A stretch of 8,104 bases of DNA from Phycisphaerae bacterium (GCA_014380825.1 JACMJD010000155.1:1-8104), one strand, 5' to 3'; positions 1 to 5,780 are shown, counted from the first letter of the stretch. Numbers and translations: made by a program. The notes: generated by a model from the letters alone, not told the origin.

Positions 1-537
1 ATCAGTCGGATAGCGGTTGGCACAGGCAAAACCTCTCGCAAAGCCCGAAGAAAATCGATCAATTCGATCGTAGGTGCGACAATCGGCCCACGCAAGCGAC
101 TGCGGAGCACCGCTTGGAGTATCGGAAATCTGCATGCTTGCGGTGCATTCCAGCCGCCCAGTCAACCTCGATCACCGCCCAATCACTCAGGAGCTCAGTT
201 TTGGTTTGACAGACAGGCCGCGCGAGAGGTAGTTTCTCTCTTGCGGAGCGGGTTATTTTCCGCAATTCGCCTTGCAAATGCGTTCGCATTCGCAGGCTGT
301 GGAGCCCGCACGCGTCCGGCGATCGGTCAGTTGGTCAGCAACTGCCTTTTGATCCGGGCGATTCGGCATCGGACGTGCCGGAATTCGATTTTCGCCGATC
401 GGTTGACAGCGCGCAGCAGGGAACGCGCCCGCGAACTGGATCGCCGAAAATTGCATTCGGGAACGCTCCTGCCGGTTTTGCCCATCACATTCGGCCAGCT
501 TTCAGTCGCCGCGCATGTCTTAGCAGAAAGTTGATTT
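1..537. other. Region without a convincing gene upstream of rnc
   Basis: No recognisable protein or structured RNA lies in this stretch. I looked for the conserved cores of tmRNA, RNase P RNA and SRP RNA and saw none. The + frame 1 is free of stops from the left edge to a TGA at 532-534, three bases before the rnc GTG. Its translation is Arg/Ser-rich, very poor in Asp and Glu, and has mixed third-position bases, unlike the GC-rich third positions of the true genes here, so I treat it as chance. Two small hairpins are visible: TTGCGG 241-246 with CCGCAA 260-265, and AATGCG 277-282 with CGCATT 285-290. A TTGACA at 206-211 followed by TAGTTT at 230-235 (18-base spacer) is a weak promoter candidate for rnc. 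Confidence 0.5.
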
Positions 538-1284
538 GTGAACAGCAGCGATCTTCGCGAGCGCGCCGAACGCGTTCTTGGATACACATTTCAGAACCCG
601 GATCTCCTGACCGAATCACTCACGCACGCCTCCATCGCGGACAACCGCCTGAAGAGCAACGAGCGGATGGAGTTCCTCGGCGACGCCGTGCTCGATCTGG
701 TCATCTGCGAAGCGCTCTACCTGCGCTTCCCGCAGTTCCTCGAAGGCGACCTGACCAAGATCAAGTCCGCCGTCGTGTCACGGCGCACCTGCGCCGAAGT
801 CGCCGTCGAAACCGGGCTGGCCGACTTGCTGATCATCGGCAAGGGCATCAGCTCGCGCGAGACGATGCCCAGTTCACTCGCCGCCGCGGTGTATGAATCG
901 ATCGTCGCCGCAATCTATCTCGATGGCGGGTTCGACGTCGTGAAGGATTACGTCCTTCGCACGATGACCGGCAAGATGGATTCGATCTCATCCAACATGC
1001 ATCAGCAGAATTACAAGGCGTTGTTGCAGCAACACGCCCAGAAATCTCTAGGCGCCACGCCGATGTACGAGCTGCTGGACGAAAAGGGCCCCGATCACAG
1101 CAAATGCTTCGAAGTCTGCGTAACGGTCGAAGGCAGAAGATTCACCAGCGCCTGGGGACCCAACAAAAAGATGGCCGAGCAGAAGGCGGCGTTACTGGCG
1201 CTTGAAGAGTTAGGTGTGCTGGATCCGAAAGAAGTGGATGATGCGATCGAAGCGATCGTCGTTGAAGAAGTGCCGCAGAAGTAA
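538..1284 (+). CDS. rnc: Ribonuclease III
   Basis: This is the double-stranded-RNA endonuclease that processes rRNA precursors and structured mRNAs in the cytoplasm, acting as a homodimer with Mg2+. The protein has 248 residues, a usual length. The N-terminal RNase III domain (about 5-150) carries the family signature NERMEFLGDAVLD at 41-53, with E42, E45 and D49, then EGD at 69-71 (E69 matches E. coli E65) and the second metal motif ending AAIYLDGG at 124-131 with E120 (matches E. coli E117). The residue aligned with E. coli D114 is Ala117, which is odd. The C-terminal dsRNA-binding domain spans about 157-226, with the KKMAEQKAA helix at 210-218 typical of RNA contact. An acidic tail follows. 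The start is GTG at 538: AGAAAG at 525-530 is a weak ribosome site, and family alignment fits this N-terminus. The gene converges on pyrE. Confidence 0.96.
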   Translation: MNSSDLRERAERVLGYTFQNPDLLTESLTHASIADNRLKSNERMEFLGDAVLDLVICEALYLRFPQFLEGDLTKIKSAVVSRRTCAEVAVETGLADLLIIGKGISSRETMPSSLAAAVYESIVAAIYLDGGFDVVKDYVLRTMTGKMDSISSNMHQQNYKALLQQHAQKSLGATPMYELLDEKGPDHSKCFEVCVTVEGRRFTSAWGPNKKMAEQKAALLALEELGVLDPKEVDDAIEAIVVEEVPQK

Positions 1285-1295
1285 ACGTGTCCTCT

Positions 1296-1316
1296 CCCCT
1301 CCCTGGCAGGGAGGGG
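1296..1316. terminator. Perfect 9-bp hairpin between convergent rnc and pyrE
   Basis: CCCCTCCCT at 1296-1304 pairs perfectly with AGGGAGGGG at 1308-1316 around the loop GGC. It starts 11 bases after the rnc stop and lies about 50 bases past the pyrE stop, so it could end transcripts from both sides. There is no T-run on either side, so it is not a classical intrinsic terminator. The CTCCCTGGCAGGGAG core resembles dispersed hairpin repeats that recur in many GC-rich genomes, so it may be a mobile-type short repeat that happens to sit here. Confidence 0.5.
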
Positions 1317-1366
1317 CAGCAGGAGGGTCGAAGCGTCGACGACTTTGCGCCCGCTCCGCTGCTCAA

Positions 1367-1891
1367 TTATTTCGCGATCCCTAGATCTTCCGTCGTAAAC
1401 AAACTCTCAAACCGATACCCCGCCCCCACGATCGCTTCTCGCCCGCCCTCTTGGCGATCGATCACCGCGACGATCCGATCGATCTTCGCGCCGGCGGCTT
1501 CAAGCGACTTGGCGCCTTCAAGCACTTGGCCGCCTGAAGTCACCACGTCCTCTACTAGCAGCACGCTCTCGCCTTGCTCGAGCACGCCTTCGATCAGCTT
1601 ACTCGTGCCGTAGTCTTTTTTCTGGTTGCGGATGATGACGAACGGCTTGCCGCACGCCATCGACGTCGCGGCCGCAAGCGGAACGGCGCCAAGCTCGGCG
1701 CCGGCGATTCGTTGCACGTTCGCGGTGACGAACTTCGCGAACATCTCGCCCAGCGCCTTGAGCACATCGGGCTGCGTTTCGAATCGATATTTATCGAGGT
1801 AGTAATTACTCTTGCGGCCGCTGCGGAGCGTGAACTCGCCACGGAGTAGAGCGGTTTCGGTAATCCGGCGGGCTAATTCGTCTCGGGTCAT
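1367..1891 (-). CDS. pyrE: Orotate phosphoribosyltransferase
   Basis: This enzyme joins orotate and PRPP to give orotidine 5'-monophosphate, the fifth step of de novo pyrimidine synthesis, in the cytoplasm. It has 174 residues, at the short end of the family. Visible motifs are GEFTLRSGRKSNYYLD at 18-33 (orotate side), the AGAELGAVPLAAATS segment at 63-77, the flexible catalytic loop region IRNQKKDYG at 87-95 with R88, K91 and K92, and the PRPP-binding signature VLLVEDVVTSGG at 110-121 with its acidic pair E114-D115. The ATG at 1889-1891 fits the usual N-terminus; no Shine-Dalgarno sequence precedes it. A stray ATG 11 bases upstream is out of frame and ends after four codons at a TGA overlapping the true start. 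The upstream minus-strand gene ends 34 bases away, so the two may share a transcript. Confidence 0.96.
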   Translation of the reverse strand: MTRDELARRITETALLRGEFTLRSGRKSNYYLDKYRFETQPDVLKALGEMFAKFVTANVQRIAGAELGAVPLAAATSMACGKPFVIIRNQKKDYGTSKLIEGVLEQGESVLLVEDVVTSGGQVLEGAKSLEAAGAKIDRIVAVIDRQEGGREAIVGAGYRFESLFTTEDLGIAK

Positions 1892-1925
1892 CGTCGCGGC
1901 ATGATCGACTCACGCCCCGCGACCG

Positions 1926-2303
1926 TCAATACGGCCCCCACATCCCAAGGCTCATCGTGCCGCCATAGCCGAAGAATCCGCCACGACGATAGCCGGAATA
2001 ACCGCCACGGTAACCCCCGTAGTAACCGCCGTAGTAACCGCCGTAGCCGTAGTAACCGCAGTAATATCCCGCCGGCACGGAGTAGCGGTATCGCCAGGAA
2101 GCGCCGCGCGTGATCGGGTTCGGATCGTTCGATGCGGATCGTTCTTGCGCGAGCACGCGCGGATTGAATTTGAGCGGACCGCTGTATGGCGTTGCGAGGG
2201 AAGCCGCGGAAGGACCGGTCTTGGCGCGCGGCGACTGAACTTGCGCATCGACATGTGTCGTCGTCATGAACAGCACGAGCAAGATGATGGATAATTGTCG
2301 CAC
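1926..2303 (-). CDS. Small secreted Gly/Tyr-rich protein
   Basis: I do not recognise a named family. From a GTG at 2301-2303 the product is 125 residues. It opens with a clear Sec signal peptide: Arg at residue 2, a hydrophobic core SIILLVLFM, and a likely cleavage after VDA at about residue 20. A middle part (about 21-75) has no obvious fold. The C-terminal 45 or so residues are almost only Gly, Tyr and Arg, in GYYG-like repeats, ending in MWGPY. Such tails occur in secreted or surface-associated low-complexity proteins; a structural or surface role is inference only. The frame stays open upstream to an ATG at 2421-2423, but that extension would read through the palindrome at 2340-2357 and put 40 residues before the signal peptide, so I prefer the GTG, which has GGGA about 12 bases upstream. 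The gene ends 34 bases before pyrE. Confidence 0.7.
   Translation of the reverse strand: MRQLSIILLVLFMTTTHVDAQVQSPRAKTGPSAASLATPYSGPLKFNPRVLAQERSASNDPNPITRGASWRYRYSVPAGYYCGYYGYGGYYGGYYGGYRGGYSGYRRGGFFGYGGTMSLGMWGPY
2019..2060 (-). repeat. 12-bp tandem repeat coding the Gly/Tyr tail
   Basis: The unit GTAGTAACCGCC (plus strand) occurs twice in perfect tandem at 2019-2042. A six-base GTAGCC follows, then a near-perfect third copy at 2049-2060. On the coding strand it gives repeated Gly-Gly-Tyr-Tyr. Tandem DNA identity suggests recent slippage growth of the tail rather than constraint on protein alone. Confidence 0.8.
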
Positions 2304-2336
2304 GACTTCACAGATCCCGGTTACCAACTCTGGCCG

Positions 2337-2360
2337 GCGTGCAGGCTTCAGCCTGCATGC
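2337..2360. repeat. Palindromic hairpin upstream of the Gly/Tyr-rich gene
   Basis: TGCAGGCTTCAGCCTGCA at 2340-2357 is a perfect inverted repeat (stem TGCAGGC, loop TTCA). Outer pairs extend it to 2337-2360, including one G-T pair. It lies in the leader of the minus-strand gene if that starts at 2303, or between the divergent genes. The AGGCTTCAGCCT core looks like a dispersed short repeat of GC-rich genomes; whether it is repeated elsewhere in this genome cannot be seen here. Confidence 0.55.
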
Positions 2361-2528
2361 GCGCGCCAAACCAGACCGATCGCCATTATATCCGCACCCC
2401 AAAATCTGTTGATTGAAAACCATGAATCGCGGGACGATTTCGGCGCTGTTTGTTCCTGATCAAATCCACCCAGTTTCCCCGACCGGCGTATAGCGATCAC
2501 GCACCTGCTGGGCGTATGGTGCGATCGG

Positions 2529-2786
2529 ATGGATTCATCACACATCAAGCCCAAGCAGGCGATGAAGCTTTGCCAAGCCGTGCGCCGATCGCTGGCGTAC
2601 GTCGGGCGGCTTCGTCGCCGGATGGAGCTGCTCGGCTTCCCGCCGGACGATGTGCTGTACCGCGCGGCGTCGAAGGCGCACGATGGGCTTCAGGAGCTTC
2701 ATGTCCGCGCCCACTATTGCTCGGTGCCGTCGGGCGTCGGTGTGAACAGAACCGCCGATGGCTCTAAACCGGCACCGACGCAGTAA
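2529..2786 (+). CDS. Small hypothetical helical protein
   Basis: This 85-residue product is not one I can name. It looks like real protein. Residues 6-62 alternate charged and hydrophobic positions as in two or three amphipathic helices (AMKLCQAVRRSLAYVGRLRRR, then PPDDVLYRAASKAHDGLQEL), with a Pro-Pro-Asp-Asp turn between, and end in HYCSVPSGVG. The last 15 residues look disordered. It has no signal peptide and no transmembrane segment. Third codon positions are GC-rich, as in the neighbouring genes. The ATG at 2529 is preferred; Met12 is a possible later start. A TATAGC at 2489-2494 could be a -10 element. It is divergent from the Gly/Tyr-rich gene and sits 106 bases before the NqrB/RnfD-like gene in the same direction. 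A small regulator or accessory protein is possible, but no function can be assigned. Confidence 0.6.
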   Translation: MDSSHIKPKQAMKLCQAVRRSLAYVGRLRRRMELLGFPPDDVLYRAASKAHDGLQELHVRAHYCSVPSGVGVNRTADGSKPAPTQ

Positions 2787-2855
2787 ATATCGCCGGATCG
2801 CATTCCCAATTCACATCCAATCCATCGCGCGCACGCACCGAATCCAGCGACCGGT

Positions 2856-2884
2856 TTGGTCATTCATCATTCCCCCGCTAGTCT
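2856..2884 (+). promoter_or_regulatory. Candidate promoter for the NqrB/RnfD-like gene
   Basis: TTGGTC at 2856-2861 and TAGTCT at 2879-2884 are 17 bases apart, a sigma-70-like arrangement. The second hexamer ends 8 bases before the ATG at 2893, so the transcript would begin almost at the start codon. An overlapping TGTAAT at 2884-2889 matches the -10 consensus better but would place the transcription start inside the gene. Confidence 0.35.
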
Positions 2885-2892
2885 GTAATCGC

Positions 2893-4215
2893 ATGACGTC
2901 GGACGCGCCATCGGTGGAAGCAAATGATGACCAGTCAGCCGTCACATCGCGCGCGCGACGGACGGCCGCGCACGTGGCGCGATTGCCGAATTTCAAGGGC
3001 GACGACCTCACCCACAGCGGCGTGGCCATCCCGCGATTCATCAGCATGCACGTGCTGGGCGCGCTGTTTCCGGTGACCGCCGGGATTCTGCTCTATGGTT
3101 GGCGCGCCGCGGCGGTGATGTTTATCGTCGTCGGATCCGCCGGTGTTGCCGCGATGATCTGGCGACGCATCGGTCTGCGCGGCGGACGCCTGCGCATCGA
3201 TCACACGCTCTGGCTCGCGTTGTTGCTGGCGCTCATGCTCCCCGCTCATTTGCTGACCACGACCGATCCCATCTCCGGCACGCGCAACTCGCTCTGGCCA
3301 ATCCTTCCGTCGGCGGGAGTCGTCTTGGTGTTCTTCATCTGGATGCTCGGCGGCGCGGGCGGCGGACGGATTCATCCGGTGCTGATTGCGTACCTCTTAC
3401 TGTGCGTGATGTTCCAGGATTATCTCACGCCGCGCTTTACCCTGCGCCGAGAGCACGCGTTCGGCGGCGATCTGCTCGATGCACCCGGCGCCACCCGCGC
3501 CGAGATTCGCGCCGGCACGACACGCCCGTCGCGCACGATGTTGATCGAGTCAATCGAACAATCGCGCCCCGCGTGGATCGCCGCCCAGCGCGATCTGGAT
3601 CGATTCGAGGCCACGCGCACCATACCGGCTGCCGAGCGACTGGAATCGTTCACCGGCGGGCACGAAGCGCCCGAGCGCGCGTGGATTTCGCTGGAAAGTC
3701 TCGTGCGCGATCGCCTGCCCCCGCTGGAAGATCTCATCGTCGGCGGCCAACCCGCGGCCATCGGTCACGGCAGCGCGATTGCGCTGATCATCGGCGGGCT
3801 GTTTCTGCTGTATCGCGGCCTGATCGATTACCGCGTGCCGCTGCTGATCTTCACGAGCGCGTTCCTCTGCTTCATCGTCTTGCCCGTGCCGGTGGTGATC
3901 ACCGACACCGCCCGCGTGCTGCGCTGGTTCCCGATCCAGGATCCGAGCGTTGGCCTGGCGCTGGGCGTGACGTTCGCCAATTACGAGCTGATGGCCTCGC
4001 CGCTGCTGTTCACCGGTTTCTTCCTCGCCACCGCCCCGGCGGTGCGACCGCTGGTCCGAAGATCGCGAGCGATCTACGCCGTGCTGATCGGCGTGACGAC
4101 CGCTGTCTTCCAACTCTACGTCTCGGTAACGATCGGCCCTTATCTGGCGCTGCTGGGCATCAGCCTGCTGTCACCGACGCTCGACAAGATCTTCCGACCG
4201 CGGGCGCTGGTTTGA
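2893..4215 (+). CDS. Lone NqrB/RnfD-family membrane protein
   Basis: The 440-residue product is an integral membrane protein of the family that includes NqrB (Na+-translocating NADH:quinone reductase) and RnfD (Rnf ferredoxin:NAD complex). The N-terminal 48 residues are soluble. Hydrophobic spans lie near 52-68, 72-90, 105-122, 136-152 and 160-178. A soluble stretch of about 110 residues follows, then spans near 292-309, 314-335, 355-380, 392-410 and 413-428. Family-like blocks are LALLLALMLPAHL (108-120), GGRIHPVLIAY (157-167, as GRNPFNPALVGY), the segment around GGQPAAIGHGSAIALIIGGL (284-303), FLATAP (377-382, as FMATDP) and LLSPTLDKIFRPR (425-437). PGAT at 198-201 sits where NqrB/RnfD carry the SGAT site whose Thr holds covalent FMN, but Ser is Pro here. 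No Rnf/Nqr partner is nearby, so the role is unclear. The frame extends to 2758, but that would overlap the previous gene; ATG 2893 is preferred. Confidence 0.8.
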   Translation: MTSDAPSVEANDDQSAVTSRARRTAAHVARLPNFKGDDLTHSGVAIPRFISMHVLGALFPVTAGILLYGWRAAAVMFIVVGSAGVAAMIWRRIGLRGGRLRIDHTLWLALLLALMLPAHLLTTTDPISGTRNSLWPILPSAGVVLVFFIWMLGGAGGGRIHPVLIAYLLLCVMFQDYLTPRFTLRREHAFGGDLLDAPGATRAEIRAGTTRPSRTMLIESIEQSRPAWIAAQRDLDRFEATRTIPAAERLESFTGGHEAPERAWISLESLVRDRLPPLEDLIVGGQPAAIGHGSAIALIIGGLFLLYRGLIDYRVPLLIFTSAFLCFIVLPVPVVITDTARVLRWFPIQDPSVGLALGVTFANYELMASPLLFTGFFLATAPAVRPLVRRSRAIYAVLIGVTTAVFQLYVSVTIGPYLALLGISLLSPTLDKIFRPRALV

Positions 4216-4231
4216 AGCGGACTGGCGTGAC

Positions 4232-4321
4232 TGTCATCCTGAACGGTACCCCGTGAAGGATCTGGCTCGCCCCGTCGGGCCAGATGCTTCGCGGAGTACC
4301 GCAGCATGACAGGCCTTTTTT
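4232..4321 (+). terminator. Long inverted repeat ending in a T-run
   Basis: Arms of about 35 bases (4232-4266 and 4278-4311) pair imperfectly around a loop of about 11 bases. The outer ends are TGTCAT and ATGACA, and the inner ends are ATCTGGC and GCCAGAT. GGCC and six Ts (4316-4321) follow, so in RNA this is a strong rho-independent terminator for the NqrB/RnfD-like gene, whose stop codon is 16 bases upstream. The TGTCATCCTGAAC...GAAGGATCTGG wording is that of a dispersed intergenic repeat known to me from many soil bacterial genomes, so it is probably both repeat and terminator. Confidence 0.75.
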
Positions 4322-4376
4322 CGTCAGGATAATTTTTCTGTCCGGCGACGCCGTTCGTCGTAAATTGCTTTCTTGC

Positions 4377-4518
4377 ATGAACAAACATTCCGATCGCGAG
4401 CTGATCGTTCGATAGGCTCCGCAAATTCAAGCGAGTCGAATTCACGAACATCGCGTTGCACCCCGATCAACACGCCGAGCCGAAAATCGTGGTGAGGGAT
4501 TTGAAGGCGAAGAAGTAA
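4377..4518 (+). pseudogene. Frameshifted remnant of a small ORF
   Basis: An ATG at 4377 reads MNKHSDRELIVR and stops at TAG 4413-4415. The +1-shifted frame, closed by TGA at 4402-4404, then reads from 4405 to TAA 4516-4518: first SFDRLRKFKRVEFTNIAL, then HPDQHAEPKIVVRDLKAKK. Joining them with one base removed near 4410 gives a smooth 46-residue basic protein whose amphipathic look and GC-rich third positions resemble coding DNA. Either a small gene has been broken by a one-base indel, or the sequence has an error, or this is chance. TAAATT at 4361-4366 is a possible -10 element just before the ATG, and a double hairpin with a U-tract follows the stop. I do not recognise the protein. Confidence 0.3.
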
Positions 4519-4583
4519 GATCCATCGCTCAAGAGTGATGTCTTCCTGTTGTGCACGCTCTGGTGCGCTCCCCAACAGGTTTT
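4517..4583 (+). terminator. Double hairpin with U-tract upstream of dxr
   Basis: The first hairpin pairs AAGA 4517-4520 plus CATCGCT 4523-4529 with AGTGATG 4534-4540 plus TCTT 4541-4544; the loop is CAAG, with a two-base bulge and one G-U pair. The second pairs CCTGTTG 4545-4551 with CAACAGG 4573-4579, with an inner GCAC/GTGC stem, and runs straight into TTTT at 4580-4583. This is a good intrinsic terminator shape on the plus strand. It would end the short transcript from about 4370, or act as a leader attenuator if a promoter further upstream feeds dxr. Confidence 0.6.
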
Positions 4584-4602
4584 ATCGTTCGACACATCGC
4601 GA

Positions 4603-4608
4603 TATAGT
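4603..4608 (+). promoter_or_regulatory. Candidate -10 element of dxr (possibly leaderless)
   Basis: TATAGT matches five of six bases of the -10 consensus and ends 8 bases before the GTG start of dxr. It lies just beyond the U-tract that closes the upstream transcript. No good -35 is seen at 17 bases (TTTTAT at 4580-4585). With no Shine-Dalgarno sequence between, a leaderless or near-leaderless mRNA is the simplest reading. Confidence 0.4.
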
Positions 4609-4616
4609 CACCCCGC

Positions 4617-5780
4617 GTGAGCAGGCGGAACGTCGCTATTCTCGGGTCGACCGGATCGATCGGTTGCAACGCGATTGAAGTCATCGCGCAACTGGGCGAA
4701 CCGTTTCACGTCGTCGCGATCAGCGGAAACACCCGGATCGACAAACTCGTTGAGCAAACTAAGGTCGCTAAGCCGCAAGCGGTCGGGATCGGCGGTGCGC
4801 AAGCGCGCGACGCACTGGGACGCGCGCTTCGCGATGCGAATCTCGATGCGAAAGTCTATTGCGGCCCTGCGGGGCTGGCGGAAATGGTTCGTCGCGACGA
4901 CGTTGATATCGTCGTGGCCGCGATCGTCGGGTTCGCGGGGCTGGAGCCGGTTCTTGCCGCGGTCGAAGCGGGCAAGACGGTGGCGCTGGCGAACAAGGAG
5001 TCGCTTGTCGTCGCCGGCTCGATTTTAATCCCGCTGGCCAAATGCAGCGGCGCGAAGATCATTCCGGTCGATTCGGAACACTCCGCCATCTTCCAGGCGA
5101 TGGCCTGCGGGCGCGCGAGCGAAGTGAAGCGCGTCATCCTCACCGCCAGTGGCGGGCCGTTTCGGGATTGGCCCATCGAGCGAATGCGCAGCGCGACACT
5201 GTCCGATGCGCTGAATCACCCCACCTGGCGCATGGGCGACAAGGTCACCATCGACTCGGCCACCATGTTCAACAAAGCACTCGAGATCGTCGAAGCGTGC
5301 TGGCTGTTCGATCTGCCGCCGGAGAAGGTGGAAGTCGTCGTCCATCCGGAGTCGGTCGTGCATTCGATGGTGGAGTTTATTGATGGCTCGACGATCGCGC
5401 AGCTTTCGCCGCCGGACATGCGAACGCCTATTCAATATGCGTTAACTTATCCCGATCGGCGTGCGGGGATCGGGCGGACGATCGATCTGACGCAGGCGTT
5501 CAGCCTGAATTTCTCACCGCCGGACCCGGTAAAGTTCGGCGCGCTGCGGTTGGCCTATGATGTCGCGACGCGAAAAGGCACGCTGGGCGCGGTGTTGAAC
5601 GCCGCGAACGAAATCGCGGTGGCGGCGTTTGTTGCAGGCTCGATTCCGTTCTGGATGATCTGCGACGTGGTTGCGCGTACAATCCACCGCCACCAGTCCA
5701 TCGCCACGCCGACGCTGCGTGATCTGATCGACGCGGACGACTGGGCGCGGCGCACTGCGGAGAAATTGCTCGCATCGTAA
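4617..5780 (+). CDS. dxr: 1-deoxy-D-xylulose 5-phosphate reductoisomerase
   Basis: This enzyme converts DXP to 2-C-methyl-D-erythritol 4-phosphate with NADPH and a divalent metal, the committed step of the MEP isoprenoid pathway, in the cytoplasm. It is the fosmidomycin target. The 387 residues are the usual length. The N-terminal NADPH domain has GSTGSIG at 10-16 and LANKESLV at 124-131. The catalytic domain shows VDSEHSAIFQ at 151-160 with metal ligands D152 and E154, ASGGPF at 177-182, HPTWRMG at 201-207 (active-site flap with H201 and W204), DSATMFNKALE at 213-223 with N219, K220 and the third metal ligand E223, and VHPESVVHSMVEF at 242-254. All key residues are present. The C-terminal helical domain is complete. 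GTG at 4617 is the right start because the glycine-rich loop follows nine residues later, as in the family. rseP follows 125 bases downstream. Confidence 0.97.
   Translation: MSRRNVAILGSTGSIGCNAIEVIAQLGEPFHVVAISGNTRIDKLVEQTKVAKPQAVGIGGAQARDALGRALRDANLDAKVYCGPAGLAEMVRRDDVDIVVAAIVGFAGLEPVLAAVEAGKTVALANKESLVVAGSILIPLAKCSGAKIIPVDSEHSAIFQAMACGRASEVKRVILTASGGPFRDWPIERMRSATLSDALNHPTWRMGDKVTIDSATMFNKALEIVEACWLFDLPPEKVEVVVHPESVVHSMVEFIDGSTIAQLSPPDMRTPIQYALTYPDRRAGIGRTIDLTQAFSLNFSPPDPVKFGALRLAYDVATRKGTLGAVLNAANEIAVAAFVAGSIPFWMICDVVARTIHRHQSIATPTLRDLIDADDWARRTAEKLLAS

Noticed and set aside
403..431. Perfect TTGACA at 403-408 as an rnc promoter
   Set aside because: No -10-like hexamer is found 15-19 bases downstream, where the sequence is GC-rich.
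2304..2423. ATG at 2421-2423 as start of the Gly/Tyr-rich protein
   Set aside because: It would place a palindromic repeat in the coding part and bury the signal peptide 40 residues inside.
2758..2892. Upstream extension of the NqrB/RnfD-like frame (45 more residues)
   Set aside because: It overlaps the end of the 85-residue gene, has basic, non-family sequence, and bypasses a better ATG at 2893 that is preceded by a promoter-like pair.
3550..4113. 187-codon minus-strand frame rich in Gln, Arg and His
   Set aside because: Antisense shadow of the membrane protein gene; the low-complexity polar content is what the reverse of hydrophobic codons gives.
3099..4256. 385-codon open frame on the plus strand inside the NqrB/RnfD-like gene
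   Set aside because: It is very Arg/His-rich and in another phase of a well-supported gene; this is typical of GC-rich shadow frames.
4140..4575. Minus-strand frames across the 4216-4616 gap
   Set aside because: They read through the inverted repeat and the terminator hairpins, and their translation lacks coding bias.
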